From: Muscardinus avellanarius
Taxonomy: Eukaryota; Chordata; Mammalia; Rodentia; Gliridae
Reading direction: 5' to 3'
Assembly: GCA_963383645.1 (NCBI GenBank)
Contig: OY726557.1
Location: 149,535,860 to 149,599,859, forward strand
Length of the DNA stretch: 64,000 nucleotides
Shown here piece after piece: positions 35,729 through 47,018 of the stretch. The notes under the pieces are model-generated. The model was not told the origin of the DNA. It ran no database searches and worked only from the letters and a program-made list of their open reading frames with translations. The position numbers and the translations under genes are program-made. Each line of letters begins with the position of its first letter. The first letter of the stretch is position 1.

Positions 35729-36724
35729 AACTGAAAAGGGGCCACTCCAGCCAAGCAGCCAGGGAACTCCGTGCATGGAAAATTGCAACAGAGACCTGAA
35801 ATATGAGGTGACAATGCAAAGTTATGGGAGCAAGGGAATTCGGCAAAAGAATAACAAAGATTATGAAATTGAAAAGGTTGTAACAGAAAAGAGATTTCTT
35901 TGGTAGTCACGGTTCTTGTGGTGCCATGGCATGAACATTGCTGGAAGGAAATGACATGAGAGATTGAAGTGGAAGCAGAGCTAACTCTTCTCCCAGTTAA
36001 GAGTAAGAAAGGAGATTTCTTATCCTTATCTCGGTCCATACTGTTTTGAATATCTAAGATTTTTAATACTTATATAGGAAAAGATAAGCCCAGAAGGTTG
36101 ACTAAGGCCAGATGCTAGAAGAATACAAACAAATAATCAGTTGAAAGAAAGAAAAGCAGGAGCATAGTCAGGATCAGACAAGACAGTATCAGAACAGGAG
36201 CACACGTCCAGTCCAGACACCAGGCCCATGTTTCTGGCAGACACTGGGGAGGCCATGGAGATTGGTTGGAGCATACTGTCTTATGACCACAGCCTCATTG
36301 TTGCATCATTTTGAAGGCTGAGATTGGAAGCATTCTTATTTAGCATTTCACAGATGTTCAAAATTTCACCGATTACAGAAACCATTTTAATGAACTAGTA
36401 TGTGTTTGGAAAGGTAAGGTAAATCAGTTAATTTAATCAAATCACCCTCCTCAAACATTTTCATAATACAAACTATAATAGTGTTTATGAGAGATTGGAG
36501 AGCAAAAATTTAACATAATCATGGAGCAAAGGATGATTAGACATAATATGGCTTGGTCTATAAGTAAATGGTAACAGAAGAGGAGAATAAAGGAAAATTA
36601 GGCTTTTCTGATGGCCAGTAGAAGAGGAGAAAGTGATAAGGAAATGTTAAGAAAATGAAAGAAAATAAGAAAGTTGGGTGAGTTGAACTCTCACATGATA
36701 ATGTTACTTGGCTTTGCCTAGTCA

Positions 36725-36850
36725 TACATTTGTTCCAATGAATTCAACAGATTTTTGAGCATCTATTATGTGCCAGGCACTAAGATAAATATTAAGTATC
36801 AGGTAACAAAGCAGAGTAATTATGTAACTTTAAAGAAAGTATAATTTTGT
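36725..36850. mobile_element. Ancient repeat with 'atctattatgtgccaggcac' motif
   Basis: GAGCATCTATTATGTGCCAG followed by GCACTAAGATAAATATTAAG; a MIR/L2-age repeat, family not assigned. A related, weaker motif lies at 25,320-25,380. Confidence 0.45.
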
Positions 36851-36888
36851 AGGTACAGTCCTGATGGTGATTAATAATAATAAAGAGT

Positions 36889-37095
36889 TGGCCATGGTGG
36901 CCTACACTTGTAATTCCAGCATTTGGGAGGCTGAGCCAGGAGGATCATGGTTTGGGGCCAGCCTCAGTCACTTAGTGAGGTCTTTTGCGACTCAGTGAGA
37001 ACCTGTTTCAAAATAAAGAATAAAAAGTAGGGCTGAGAATGTCACTCAGAGGTATAATGTTCCTGGGTTACATCCTCAGCACCACAAAACAAAGT
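36889..37095 (+). mobile_element. Type A B1-dID SINE
   Basis: TGGCCATGGTGGCCTACACT, CACTTAGTGAGGTCTTTTGC, AATAAAGAATAAAAAGTAGG linker and a degraded right half ending CAGCACCACAAAAC. Confidence 0.88.
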
Positions 37096-37114
37096 ATGTT
37101 ATGAAAGAATAATA

Positions 37115-37205
37115 TAGCACTTTAGATTACTGTGAGAATTAAAAGTGTGATGCATTATATGGCGTTCATGTAGTGTTTGACATATAATAAATAATCAACT
37201 GCTGT
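37115..37205 (+). mobile_element. MIR 3' end
   Basis: ACTGTGAGAATTAAAAGTGT, then GTGTTTGACATATAATAAAT and AATCAACTGCTGTTGAA match the MIR 3' portion. Confidence 0.6.
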
Positions 37206-37984
37206 TGAACCATGAATTAAGTGCCCTGTGAAGACAGCCTTAAGAAAAATATAGATTTTAGAGCTGCAGCATCTTACAGATCTACTGTCTATACTAACCC
37301 TTTTTATTATATGAATGAAGCAATGAACATAGGTTAGGTAACTTTGGCAATGAATACTGTGGTCACAGAAATCATACCTATGTGCTTCCCCTGAGATAAG
37401 AAAGCTGTCTACCCACTTCAGATAAAATTAAATAAATCCAAAATTGGGCATAAGAATTCAGAGTACCCCTGAATCTTATCCATGATATCTTATGGGTCCA
37501 AAGATACAGTTTTAACCCATACCTTGCCTCTGAGTGTTATATAACTGAAAATCTTGCGTGTTGACTAGTTCTTTCTGATACAAGCAGTGTTTGAAATAAT
37601 ATTTTATTGCTGTAATCAATTTCCCTCATAAACCCCATTTGCTAATCACATGAGCAAAGACTCCCCTGTGTGCTGAGTAAACACATTTCCAGCTTTGAAA
37701 GGGCTGCTGCTTAATGATACTTGGAAGGTCTAGTATCCTGTTTATCTAGTGTTTAATTATATGGACATGCTACAAGTAAATTTTAATCCTTGAAAACCAG
37801 AAAGAGTTAGTTATTTTTGATGAGTGTGCCTCTTTATATACATATAACCTTTTTTCTATATCCGTGTTTTTTTTTTTGTCTAAATATTTTGGTAGATGAA
37901 GAAATGGAGAAAAATGAAGAAGATAAAAACTACTCCATTATATTAGAAAATGGTTTGCATATTCAAAATATGCCCTAAATCAGA

Positions 37985-38065
37985 GCAGTATTTCTTTCTA
38001 TCACTATGAATTACATTATTATATGAGAATATAATGCACCAATAAAAGTTTAAAAAAGATGAAGT
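37985..38065 (+). mobile_element. LINE-1 3' terminal fragment
   Basis: TCACTATGAATTACATTATT, then ATATAATGCACCAATAAAAG match the L1 terminus at 12,065-12,120 almost base for base. Severely 5'-truncated. Confidence 0.8.
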
Positions 38066-38684
38066 GAATCTCAGTAAAAAATATATCCACTCAATATTCT
38101 TTCATCAATTTAGCAAATACTTCTAAAGACTTACTGTTTATAATAAAAAGAAAATGAGAATACAGTGAGGAAGAAAGGTGTACAAATCGAAAATAGTGTA
38201 AATTTCTGATAAGATACCAGCGGAGCATTTCCAGCACACAAGGAAGAAGGGCACGTAACCTCATAAAGATAGGGATCGTTGAGCTGCATCCAGAAGGGAA
38301 AGCATCCCGGGATGAGGTTTGTTGCTTAAATAAAGGCAAAGAGGACAAGAAAACAAGGATTTTCAGAATATTTTGATGAGTTGATACAAGTCAAAGATGC
38401 TAACCACTTACATCCTTTCTTTATTCTAGCCAGTAGAAAATGAATACAAGAAACCAAAAAGATATCAACATGGCTGTATTAATCAATGGGGGCCCAAAAA
38501 ATGCCAATATTCAGGACTCCCTAGTAAAACTAGAATGAAGAGCTTGGATAGAGTTAAAGTGTGAGTGTACTAACTGTGGTACACATTCAGACCAAAGACT
38601 CTTATAATGCTCTAAGATCAACAAAACGTGGGTGGGTATACTTACTCTTCCTGCTGCATGGGAGAACACAGGTTTGGTCACTGT

Positions 38685-39060
38685 ATTAATTTTAAATCAC
38701 TATAGCTAAGATACCTGATAAGAACAACTCACAGGAGAAAATTTTATTTTGGCTCACTGTCTCAGAGTTTCAGTCCATGTTTGGCCGACTCTAAGGCAGA
38801 AACAATGGTGGAAGAGCATGGTGCGGGAAATCCACTCAGCTGTCCTAGCTGATCTGCTCCATCTCTAGAAGAACCTCTTCCCCCACACACAGACTTCTTC
38901 TCCCAGTATGTTCAAAATCCTATGAACTGTGGAAAGACACCAGTTTTCTCTCCCAGGTGAATGAAGGCTCTCAAAATCAGTTATATAGATGGGACTCTTC
39001 CAGCCTGGAAAACAATTGTCTTTAGTGTTCCCTGTGTCCATGGACATGTGAAAGGTTAAG
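38685..39060 (-). mobile_element. LTR-like element, probably MaLR, antisense
   Basis: Contains GATACCTGATAAGAACAACT, TTTATTTTGGCTCACTGTCT and GCAGAAACAATGGTGGAAGA, typical of rodent MaLR/ORR1-like LTRs read in reverse. Family assignment is tentative. Confidence 0.5.
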
Positions 39061-39606
39061 GTTGACCTCCACTCAAGACTCTTGCTTTCACCTCTGAGAA
39101 AATTGAGCTATAGACTTAGTGTAATTTTTTCATTGTTTTTCAATTAAAAATTGGAGCTAAACAGACAAAAAATTAAAAAGAGAGATTGGGAAGGCATTGG
39201 AATACCTCTGAAAAAGAGTACTAAATGAATGAATAAGTAATCATTGCTTCTTGACTGGGACCTGCTAATTGCTTCCTGATTCCCATCTTCTTATCTCCCA
39301 GATCTTCAGTTGGTCCTGCACATAGTTGCCAGCTGCAGTAGAGCACTGATCACAGTATTTTCCACCTGAAAAAGAATGTACGTGACTTCAGTTTACTATG
39401 AAAAACTCTAGATACTTACCTATAATATTCAGAGCCTTCCATATTCTGACCCTAGCCTGACAATGTGCTGAAATTCTCCTTTTCTCTTTGTATATATTCT
39501 TCAGTTCAAATAAACAGCCTTTTCCCTGATGACCCTACCATGTCATTCTTTCCCACCTCTAGTTCCTGATGGTTAAGTTCCATGCATATATTTAAAAATC
39601 TAAGCC

Positions 39607-39796
39607 GAGCGTGGTGGCGCATGCTTGTAATCCCCGTGCTTGGGAGGTGGAGACAGGAGGATCGCACTGGTTCAAAGCCAGCCTTGCTGGCTTAAGAGAC
39701 CCTGTTTCCAAAAATATATATAAAATAGGTCTGGGAGTGTAGCCTGGAGGTAGAAGGGTTTCCAGGAACCCCAGTACCACCAAAAAATAAATAAAG
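39607..39796 (+). mobile_element. Type B SINE, complete
   Basis: CGAGCGTGGTGGCGCATGCT, hinge TTGCTGGCTTAAGAGACC, right monomer TAGCCTGGAGGTAGAAGGGT. AATCTAAGCC duplicates at about 39,597-39,606 and 39,797-39,806. Confidence 0.93.
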
Positions 39797-39957
39797 AATC
39801 TAAGCCCTCTTCCGCCTGTCAAAGTCACATTCATGTCAGAAATACTGTCTGTCCCAAGCTCCTCAAACACATAGACTCTTGCTTTCTATCAAGCACCCAG
39901 ATTACTATTCTTTATCAATTAAGTTTTCACATGCCAAAATACTTTAATTTATACCTC

Positions 39958-40050
39958 ATAGAGATATCTCATATCTATATTTCATATATATTTATATATC
40001 TCATATAGATTATATATTTTATATATATTTCAATATATATATGAAAATAA
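39958..40050. repeat. AT-rich TATA/TCATA repeat
   Basis: Irregular ATATCTCATATCTATATTTC-like units, strongly AT-rich. Confidence 0.75.
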
Positions 40051-40111
40051 AAATTTAAAAAGGCACTCATAGTTCCCATCAGTCAAATACAACCATCAAG
40101 AATACTTTGAT

Positions 40112-40295
40112 AGCTGGGCATGTCAGCTTCCCAGTGTGGGAGGCTGACACAGGAAGATCACCAGTTTGAGGTCAGTCTGCAACTTACTGAGGCCCATAGC
40201 AATTTAGCAAGTCCCTCTTTCAAAATAAAATAGAACTGGGGGTGCAGCTCAAAGTAAAATGTCCCTGGATTCAATCTCCACCGCCACAGATATAC
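40112..40295 (+). mobile_element. Old B1-dID-type SINE with internal deletion
   Basis: AGCTGGGCATGTCAGCTTCC skips part of the usual left monomer. GGGGGTGCAGCTCAAAGTAA and GGATTCAATCTCCACCGCC mark the right half. Confidence 0.8.
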
Positions 40296-41104
40296 ACATA
40301 TCCAGAAAGAATATATTAGTGCATTTTTTTCTAGTCATCATAATCATTAAAATCCCATGAACATATCTTACTATCTCACCTACAGTGAAAGCTCCTTGAG
40401 TGTCAGGAATGATGTCTATCATAGGGCATTGGTCCAAGTAGGCTTGCCATGTTTGAACTGAACCAATAAGCATCTACTTGGTGCTTAAGATATGTTTGGA
40501 TGTTTGGAGTAAAAGCAATAAAATGTGATTCCTAACTATGTTTAAACAGAAAATATGCTCATAGACAATTGACTGTGTTTCATAGAAACCTGAAAGTCCT
40601 GCTCCTTCTCTGATGTTGCAATCATATGAACATCCCAAAGGCCTGTAGCTGCTTTGCCCCAGGACTAACTGAGCATTGGAGCTGCTAGAGGAGGGTCAGG
40701 AAGAGTTGGCTTAGAGGTGAGGACGAGCACGTCCAATGTCAGGCAGAGGAGCTGTGTAGACATGCAGCACATAACCGAGCATTCTAATTGTGAAGTCTGT
40801 CTCCACAACCTTTTAACCTCAAGGAGACAAGCCATTGCATCAAGAACAGCCTGACCTTACATCAGACTGTGTCACTATGCCATTATAGCAGACAATACTG
40901 GGATCCTTTGGTGATGCAGCTGTTGAGTTGACCTCCCTCATCAGCAGCTCTGGCAGCCTAGGGAGACTTGGGGCTTCTGAGTAATTGGAAAAGGTTTCTG
41001 TGGTCCCAGTAGCTACTCTAGGGAGGTTTTTACTGAGACCTCAAAAAATTTCCAAGATTTTAAGGAACTCAGCGTATTCTTTTTCGAGATTATGTATATA
41101 GGAT

Positions 41105-41335
41105 AGAGGATATATGAACCAGAAACACTCAAGTTCATATCTGTGTATTATCTGTAAGGCCTGGGATAAGTCATTTAAATTATGCAAGCTGCTATTTCTT
41201 CATTCATAAAACAGGATGGACCCACCTGCATCATAAGAATGCTGGAGGATTGTTGACAAATTATATGGATTTGGTACAGAAAGAGATTTTGTACTGTTTC
41301 CATTAAATGTATTTGGAGTATTAGAAACAAATTAA
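41105..41335 (+). mobile_element. MIR SINE, diverged
   Basis: Order of blocks (AGGCCTGGGATAAGTCATTT, GCTATTTCTTCATTCATAAA, GGAGGATTGTTGACAAATTA) follows MIR. Confidence 0.65.
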
Positions 41336-41337
41336 GC

Positions 41338-41570
41338 ATCTGTCTTAATTCAGGCAACTATAACAAAGTCAACACAAATTATTTCTCCAGTTCTGACAGC
41401 TGGGAGTCTGAAATCAGAATGTCACCTGTACCAGTGAGAACTATTTTCTGGATTGTGAATTGTTTGCTTCTTGTACTCTCACACGACAGGAAGAGGGCAA
41501 AAGGCTCTCTCTCTCTTTTTTTTTAATAGGGGCAGCTCCTAACCATCATAATGAGGACTAGGTGAATTTG
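41338..41570 (-). mobile_element. MaLR-like LTR fragment, antisense
   Basis: TCTTAATTCAGGCAACTATA, CAGTTCTGACAGCTGGGAGT and GAAGAGGGCAAAAGGCTCTC resemble the reversed 3' half of an old MaLR LTR. Confidence 0.5.
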
Positions 41571-42161
41571 GGCAGGGGCTGGGAAGGGGCAGTACACATA
41601 ATATCCAAGTCCCTTTGAGAGGCTTTGCAACCAGAGAAACACAGAGAACACCCTTAGAGTAGGATCTTAGTTGACTAAGAGCAAGTTTTGTGATGCAAAT
41701 CTCCTTCCAGTCAGAAACACAACCCAGGGCAGTGTCAGATGTACAAGAAGCCAAAAACTATAACTAACTCTATTCAGCTATGTTACATTACATGAGCCTC
41801 CCTGGGTGAAACCCTTCTGAACTGCTAATAAAAACATCTTGAAATAGATCTCTAATATTAATATTCCAATTTGAGCAGTAGGTTTGGATTTTAAATTTTC
41901 CTTGCTGTCATTGCTTCAGAAAGGCATTCCCTCATCATATAATTCTATAAAACACTGTGAACAGCCCTAAATTCCTTCCTTTACCTTAAAGACTAGCCAG
42001 GCCTCTGAGGTGAGTTGAGGCTCAAGGCGACAAGTATTCTATTTCATTTTCTGGCATTTTATTTTTTTCTGAAATGCTAAAACCAGGTATTTTTATAAGA
42101 AAAAATAAGACACTAAGGTTTCCTACTATTGTAATCTCTACAATAAATGCCCTTATATAAG

Positions 42162-42365
42162 GTGGGCGTGTTGGTGCACACTGTAATCTCAGAATTCAGG
42201 AGGCTGAGTCCGGAGGATCACGGTTTGCGGACCGCCTCAGCTACTTAGTGAGGCCTTCCGCAACTTAGTGAGACCCTGTTTTAAATTAAAGAATAAAAAC
42301 TAGGGCAGGGGGTGTAGTTCAGAGGTTGAATCCCCTCAGGTTCCATCCCCAATACCACAAAAAAG
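42162..42365 (+). mobile_element. Type A SINE
   Basis: GGTGGGCGTGTTGGTGCACA, CCTCAGCTACTTAGTGAGGC and GGGGTGTAGTTCAGAGGTTG. CCTTATATA repeats before and after. Confidence 0.9.
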
Positions 42366-42543
42366 TCCTTATATAGGTGAAAATATGAATAATTTGTTCA
42401 GAATGATTTAATGTAGCCATGTAAGATAACCTAGTTTGGAAAGTCGTTTTTAATTACCAAAAAATAAAACTATGAATAAAAAGTCCTAATCAAGAAATCA
42501 TTTCTGAATATCACAGTGTCAAAGGCAGGCTCTCACATCCAAA

Positions 42544-42755
42544 CTAGGTGTGGTGGCACATGCTTGTAATCCCAGTACATGGGAGGCTAAGACAGGAGGA
42601 TCACAGGTTGGAGGACAGCCTCAGCAAGTAGCAAGACTCATCAACTTAGTGAAACCCTGTTTCAAAATATACAAGATAAAAAACAGGGCTGGGAGTGTAG
42701 CTCAGAGGCAGAATGTCCCTAGGTTTGATCTTCAGTACTGCAAATAAAATAAAGT
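42544..42755 (+). mobile_element. Type A SINE
   Basis: ACTAGGTGTGGTGGCACATG, GGGAGTGTAGCTCAGAGGCA and AGGTTTGATCTTCAGTACTG, then an A-rich tail. Confidence 0.9.
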
Positions 42756-42776
42756 AAAATGTCAAACCACAACCTA

Positions 42777-43905
42777 GTGTTTATTTTTATTAGTACATTG
42801 TAATTATACATCGTAGTAAAATTCAAGGTGATGCATTCATAAAAGCACGCAACAAGCTGGGCGTCGTGGTGCAGGCTTGTAATGCCTGCTCTTGGGAGGC
42901 TGAGACAGGAGGATCGCAGGTTCGAAGCCAGCCTCTGCTACTTAGTGAGGCTCTCAGCAACTTAGTGAGACCCTGTTTCCAAATAAAATATAAAATAGGT
43001 CTGGGAGTATAGCCCGGAGGTAGAAAGCCTCTGGGTTCCACCCCCAGTACCACACAAACAATAAATAAATAATAAAAGCACACAACATCTTTTGGTGTGT
43101 TTCCTTCCCACCCTCTCTCCCCTCTATCTTCCTATACACGTTAGTTACATTAATAGTGATACCTTCACATATGAATATAACATCATTTGGTCTATTTCTT
43201 TTCTAAAGCCTACTTTTTTCCTTCCCTTTATCCCTCCCCCATCCCCTTCCAGTATTCTACTGGTCTCACCCCTCTTTTGATGAGGTCTCATTTGTTTTTC
43301 AAATTTTCTCTCTAGCTTCGACATATGAGAGAAAACGCATGGCCTTTGATGTTCTGAATTTGACATATCTCACTTAGCATGATGCTGTCTAGTTCTATCC
43401 ATTTTCCTGCAAATTATATAATTTTCTTAATGGTTGAATAAAATTCCTTTGTGCGTATCTATCCCATTTTTTATTCATTCATCTGTTGACAAACAGAATG
43501 ACTATATAACTTGACTATCGTGAATTATTCTGGTATAAATATAGGTATGTATGCATCACTATACTTTCTAACTTTAATTCTTTTGGAAAAGAACCTTGGA
43601 ATAGTATGGCTAGGTCATATGGTGATTTCACACCTCCATGGAACCTCCAAACTGATCCCCGTAGTCGTTGTACTAATTTATTATTCCTCCAACAGTATAT
43701 AATGTTCCTTTTCTCCTATACCTATACTTATACTCTCTTGTTGTTGTTTATATTTGCTAACTGGAGTTAGATGGAATTTCAGTGTAGTTTTGATTTGTAC
43801 TTGCTCGATTGCTAATGATGTTGAATACGTTTTTCATGTTTGCTTTCCGTTTGAAATTTTTCTTTTGAAAAGGGCCTATTTAGTTCAATTTTCCTTTAAC
43901 TTTTC
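42777..43905 (-). mobile_element. LINE-1 3'-end insertion, antisense (outer member of the nest)
   Basis: The left edge TATTAGTACATTGTAATTAT is the complement of the L1 terminus. The 3'-UTR blocks follow (CACTTAGCATGATGCTGTCT, CATTTTCCTGCAAATTATAT, TCATCTGTTGACAAACAGAA, GGAACCTCCAAACTGATCCC). It is interrupted by a SINE at 42,855-43,073 and ends where a second L1 3' end begins. Confidence 0.85.
42855..43073 (+). mobile_element. SINE intermediate between types A and B
   Basis: The left monomer is full length (GCTACTTAGTGAGGCTCTCA, as in type A). The linker and right half carry type B marks (GGTCTGGGAGTATAGCCCGG), and the B-box GGGTTCCACCCCC is retained. The target duplication AAAAGCACGCAACA / AAAAGCACACAACA at 42,841-42,854 and 43,074-43,087 sets its limits inside an L1 3' UTR. 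Confidence 0.92.
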
Positions 43906-45125
43906 CTTGTGTTCATGAAACTTTTTTTCTTTTTCTTTTATTTGTGTATTGTAGTCATATGTCTTAATGGGGTACAAGACGGTAGAGGCATACATGCACA
44001 CATCACTCATTTAGCCCTTCCCCAATTCCCACCTCCTTCTTCTCATGCCTCCCCCCTCCCTCCTTCTCGTATTTGGCTCTGTAGATGTACGTCATGTCTT
44101 TAGGGATTTTTCTCTTTCCTCTCCGATCTTTCTCAGTTAGGTGACCTTATTTGCTCATCTATAGTATCTACTCCTTTAGCTAGAGTTCCTCCTGTCATCC
44201 ATTTTCTCCCCAGCTTCCACATATTAGGGAGAGCATCTGATATTTTACTTTTTGTGACTGACTAATCTCACTTAGCACAATGTTCTCCAGTTTCATCCAT
44301 TTTCTTGCAAATGATATAATTTTCTTCTTTATTTTTTGATTGAGTTATTTGGCTTGTATTTTTGTTTTGTTTTTTTAGTATGTGTATGTTTGAATTCTTG
44401 ATATATTTTAAACATTAATTATGAAAGCAGTATCTAGCAAAGATTTTATTTCATTCTATAGACTGTCTCTTCAGACTTTTGTTTCCTTTGCTATCCAGAA
44501 GCTTTTAAGTGTAATGCAATCCCATTTATTGATCCTTGGTTTTATTTCCTGAACTTTGGGGACCTTATTGAGGAAATATCTGCCTATTGCTATTTGTTAG
44601 AAAGTTGATCCTATGTTTTCTTCTAGCAATGATAACATTTCTGGTTTAATTTCTAGGGCTTTGTAGGGCTTTGACTCATTTTAAGTTGACTTTTGTACAG
44701 GGTAAACAATGACAGTCCCCTTTCATTTTTGTTCAGATAAATATCTAGTTTTACAGCACAATTCGTTGTGCTGGCTGTCAGGTGACTGTGTCTCTTTATT
44801 TTCTATTCCACTGCTCTATGAGTCTGTTTTTCTGTTAATACCATGCTGTTTCTATTACTATAACTCTGTAGTATAATTTGAAATTAGATATTGTGGTAGC
44901 TCCTGCATGGTTCTTGTTGCTCAAAATTGCTTTGGCTATTCTGGGTCTTTTGTTCCTTCATGTGAATGTTAGGACCATTTTTCTCTAGTTTTTCACATTG
45001 TATTTTGATAGGCTTTGCAATGACTCTGTGGACAGATGTTTGTAGCATGTCCACTTTAATACTATTTATTATGCCTCACCATGAACATGAGAGGTCTTTC
45101 CATAAGGCATTCTTCAATTTCTTTT
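43906..45125 (-). mobile_element. LINE-1 3' part, antisense, left segment of the host L1
   Basis: A poly-T start and TTTATTTGTGTATTGTAGTC mark a second L1 3' end directly beside the first. Past the 3' UTR, the sequence enters the ORF2 C-terminal region (complements of L1 blocks around GCCATTTATTGATCC-like, CTATTCTGGGTCTTTTGTTC and CATTCTTCAATTTC). About 0.5 kb of 3' UTR appears missing near 44,330-44,345. The coding frame is broken throughout. It continues at 47,982 after a later insertion. Confidence 0.8.
45109..45125. repeat. Left target-site duplication of the L1 insertion
   Basis: ATTCTTCAATTTCTTTT, repeated at 47,982-47,997 as ATTCTTCAATTTCTTT. Host L1 sequence reads continuously across the two when the intervening DNA is removed. 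Confidence 0.8.
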
Positions 45126-45174
45126 TTTTTTGGGGGGGGGTGAAGCTATCATACATTTATTTATTTATTTTTCA

Positions 45175-45878
45175 GAAAAAATCTATCCTGAGATGGAATA
45201 TGGACTCTAGATACCCAAAACAATCTCAAAGAAGAACAAAGCTAGAAGATGTATATTTTCTGATTTCAAACCATATAAAGCTACAATAATTGAAACAGTG
45301 TAGTACTGTTCCAGAGGCAGATATATAAACCATTGGAGTTAAATGAAAGCCTAGAGATAAATTCTTCCATATATTGTCAAGTTATTTTTGACAAGGTTTC
45401 CACAAACATTTGGTGGAAGAAATAATAATCTTTTAACTAAATATTGTTGAAAAATAATAATTACATGAAAAATAATAAAGTTGGACCCTTACCTAACATA
45501 TTTACAACTCTTAACTCAAAATAGATAAAAGACCTAAGTATAAATCTTAATACTATAAACTTTTAGAAGAGAATCTGGGTCATAAAACCTCACAACATTG
45601 AAATTGGCAGTGATTTCTTGGATATGATTTCAATGGTGCAGGCAACAAAAGGGTAAATAAACTCCCTAAAAAATAAAAAAATATTGTATGTCCAAAGACA
45701 ATGTATACAGAGTTAAAAGTTACTGATAGAATGGGATAAAATATTTCCAAATGCTATATCTGAAGGTATATTAATATTCCAACTAGAAATCCTAAAAATT
45801 AGCAACAAAAAAGCAAACCATACAATTTAGAGATAGGCAAAAGACTAACATAAATAATGAATCTCCACAGATAACCAA
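45175..45878 (+). mobile_element. LINE-1 ORF2 C-terminal / 3' fragment, sense strand, inside the nest
   Basis: Plus-strand blocks match the end of L1 ORF2: RTKLEDVYFLISNHIKLQ-like reading near 45,230-45,290, TATTTTTGACAAGGTTTCCA, GATAAAAGACCTAAGTATAA and GATAGGCAAAAGACTAACAT. Frameshifts and stops are frequent, so it is older or more decayed than the ORF1 beside it. It meets the ORF1 3' end with opposite polarity at about 45,880. Confidence 0.75.
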
Positions 45879-45880
45879 TC

Positions 45881-47018
45881 TTAGTTGTCTGCTGGATGGA
45901 AAATCTTGTTTCTCTGGTTCTGGTGTGTGTTACCTATTTCTTCTTTGTAGTTAATCTCTTTGAGTATTTTCTCTAGCGCTGGTTTTGAAGACATAAATTC
46001 CTTCAGTTTCTGTTAGTCGTGGAAGCTTCTTATTTCCCCATCTAATTTGATAGGAAGTTTTGCTGGGTAGAAAATTTTTGGCTGGAAGTTGTTTTCTTTC
46101 AGAGTTTGGAATATGTTACTCCAAGCCCTTCTGGCTCTCATGACTTGGTTTGGGAAGTCTGGAGTGATTCTAATTGGTTTGCCTCTGAATGTCACTTGGC
46201 CCTTTGTTTTTGTTGCCTTTAAGATTCTCTGCTTGGCCAGGCATGGTGGCGCACGCTTGTAATCCCCGCACTTGGGAGGCAGAGACAGGAGGATAGCGCA
46301 GGTTCGAAGCCAGCCACGTCCGCTGGCTTAGGAGACCCTGTTTCCAAATAAAAATGTAAAAATAGGTCTGGGAGTGTAGCCCAGAGGTAGAAGGGCTTCC
46401 AGGAACCCCAGTACCACCAAAAAAAAAAAAAAAAAAAAAAAAGATTCTCTGCTTGGCTTCCACATTGGTCATTTTGACAATTATGTGGTGTGGGGATCCT
46501 CTTCTCCGATCCTGTCTAAAGGGAGTTCTATAAGTTTCCTGGACCTTTGTATCAACCTCTTGCTCTATGTTTGGAAAATTTTCTGCTATTACTTCCTTGA
46601 AGAGATTGTTGATCCCTTTGGTTTCACTTTCTTTTCCCTCCTCTATTCCAGTTATTCTTAGGTTAGCTCTCTTAAAATGGGCCCATATTTCTTCAATGTC
46701 AGATTCCTGCTGTCGGATTTTTTTTTCTAAATTAGAAACTATGCATTCATTTTTTGAATGATCATCTTCTAGGAGCAAGATTCTATTCTCCATGTGGTCT
46801 AATCGGTTGTTTGTACTTTGAATTGAGGCCTTTACTTCATTAATTGCATCCTTTATCTCTCTTTGGCTCTCTCTGAATTCTTTTCGAAACATCTCTATTA
46901 TTTCTACAGTTATTTTCCTGATTTGATCTTCCATAAATCTCTGAATTTCTGTTTTATCAGGTTCTGATGTTGTGGGGTTGTGGGCATTCATTGCTCCATT
47001 GTTATTCCTCTTTCCCAT
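45881..47018 (-). pseudogene. LINE-1 ORF1 protein, broken by a SINE and a nonsense codon
   Basis: L1 ORF1p is an RNA-binding trimeric chaperone of retrotransposition. The ATG complement at 47,016-47,018 starts MGKRNNNGAMNAHN. A GTG-started extension upstream is less likely. An N-terminal coiled coil follows (heptad-rich TEIQRFMEDQIRKITVEII through LEKKIRQQESDIEEIW), then the RRM (NLRITGIEEG) and, after the SINE, the C-terminal domain (GKPIRITPDFPNQVMRARRA, FQPKIFYPAKLP). A type B SINE (46,237-46,440) interrupts it after KMTNVEAKQRI and is read in frame for some 65 residues before the frame is lost. Further on, an in-frame TAA (46,013-46,015 on the plus strand) replaces a codon within the conserved FHD/QKLKEF stretch, 43 codons before the original stop at 45,881. 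Otherwise the frame is open, so this element is fairly young. Confidence 0.88.
46237..46440 (+). mobile_element. Type B SINE, youngest-looking copy, in L1 ORF1
   Basis: Carries the CTTAGGAGACC sub-branch marks, the linker AAAAATGTAAAAATAGG and the right monomer GTAGCCCAGAGGTAGAAGGG. A pure A tail of more than 20 follows. A perfect 16-bp duplication AAGATTCTCTGCTTGG lies at 46,221-46,236 and 46,441-46,456. The clean tail and duplication suggest a recent insertion, possibly polymorphic. Confidence 0.96.

Noticed and set aside
38430..38565. Possible exon after a TTCTTTATTCTAG acceptor
   Set aside because: The reading (PVENEYKKPKRYQHG) matches nothing in PDGFD and there is no convincing donor; treated as chance.
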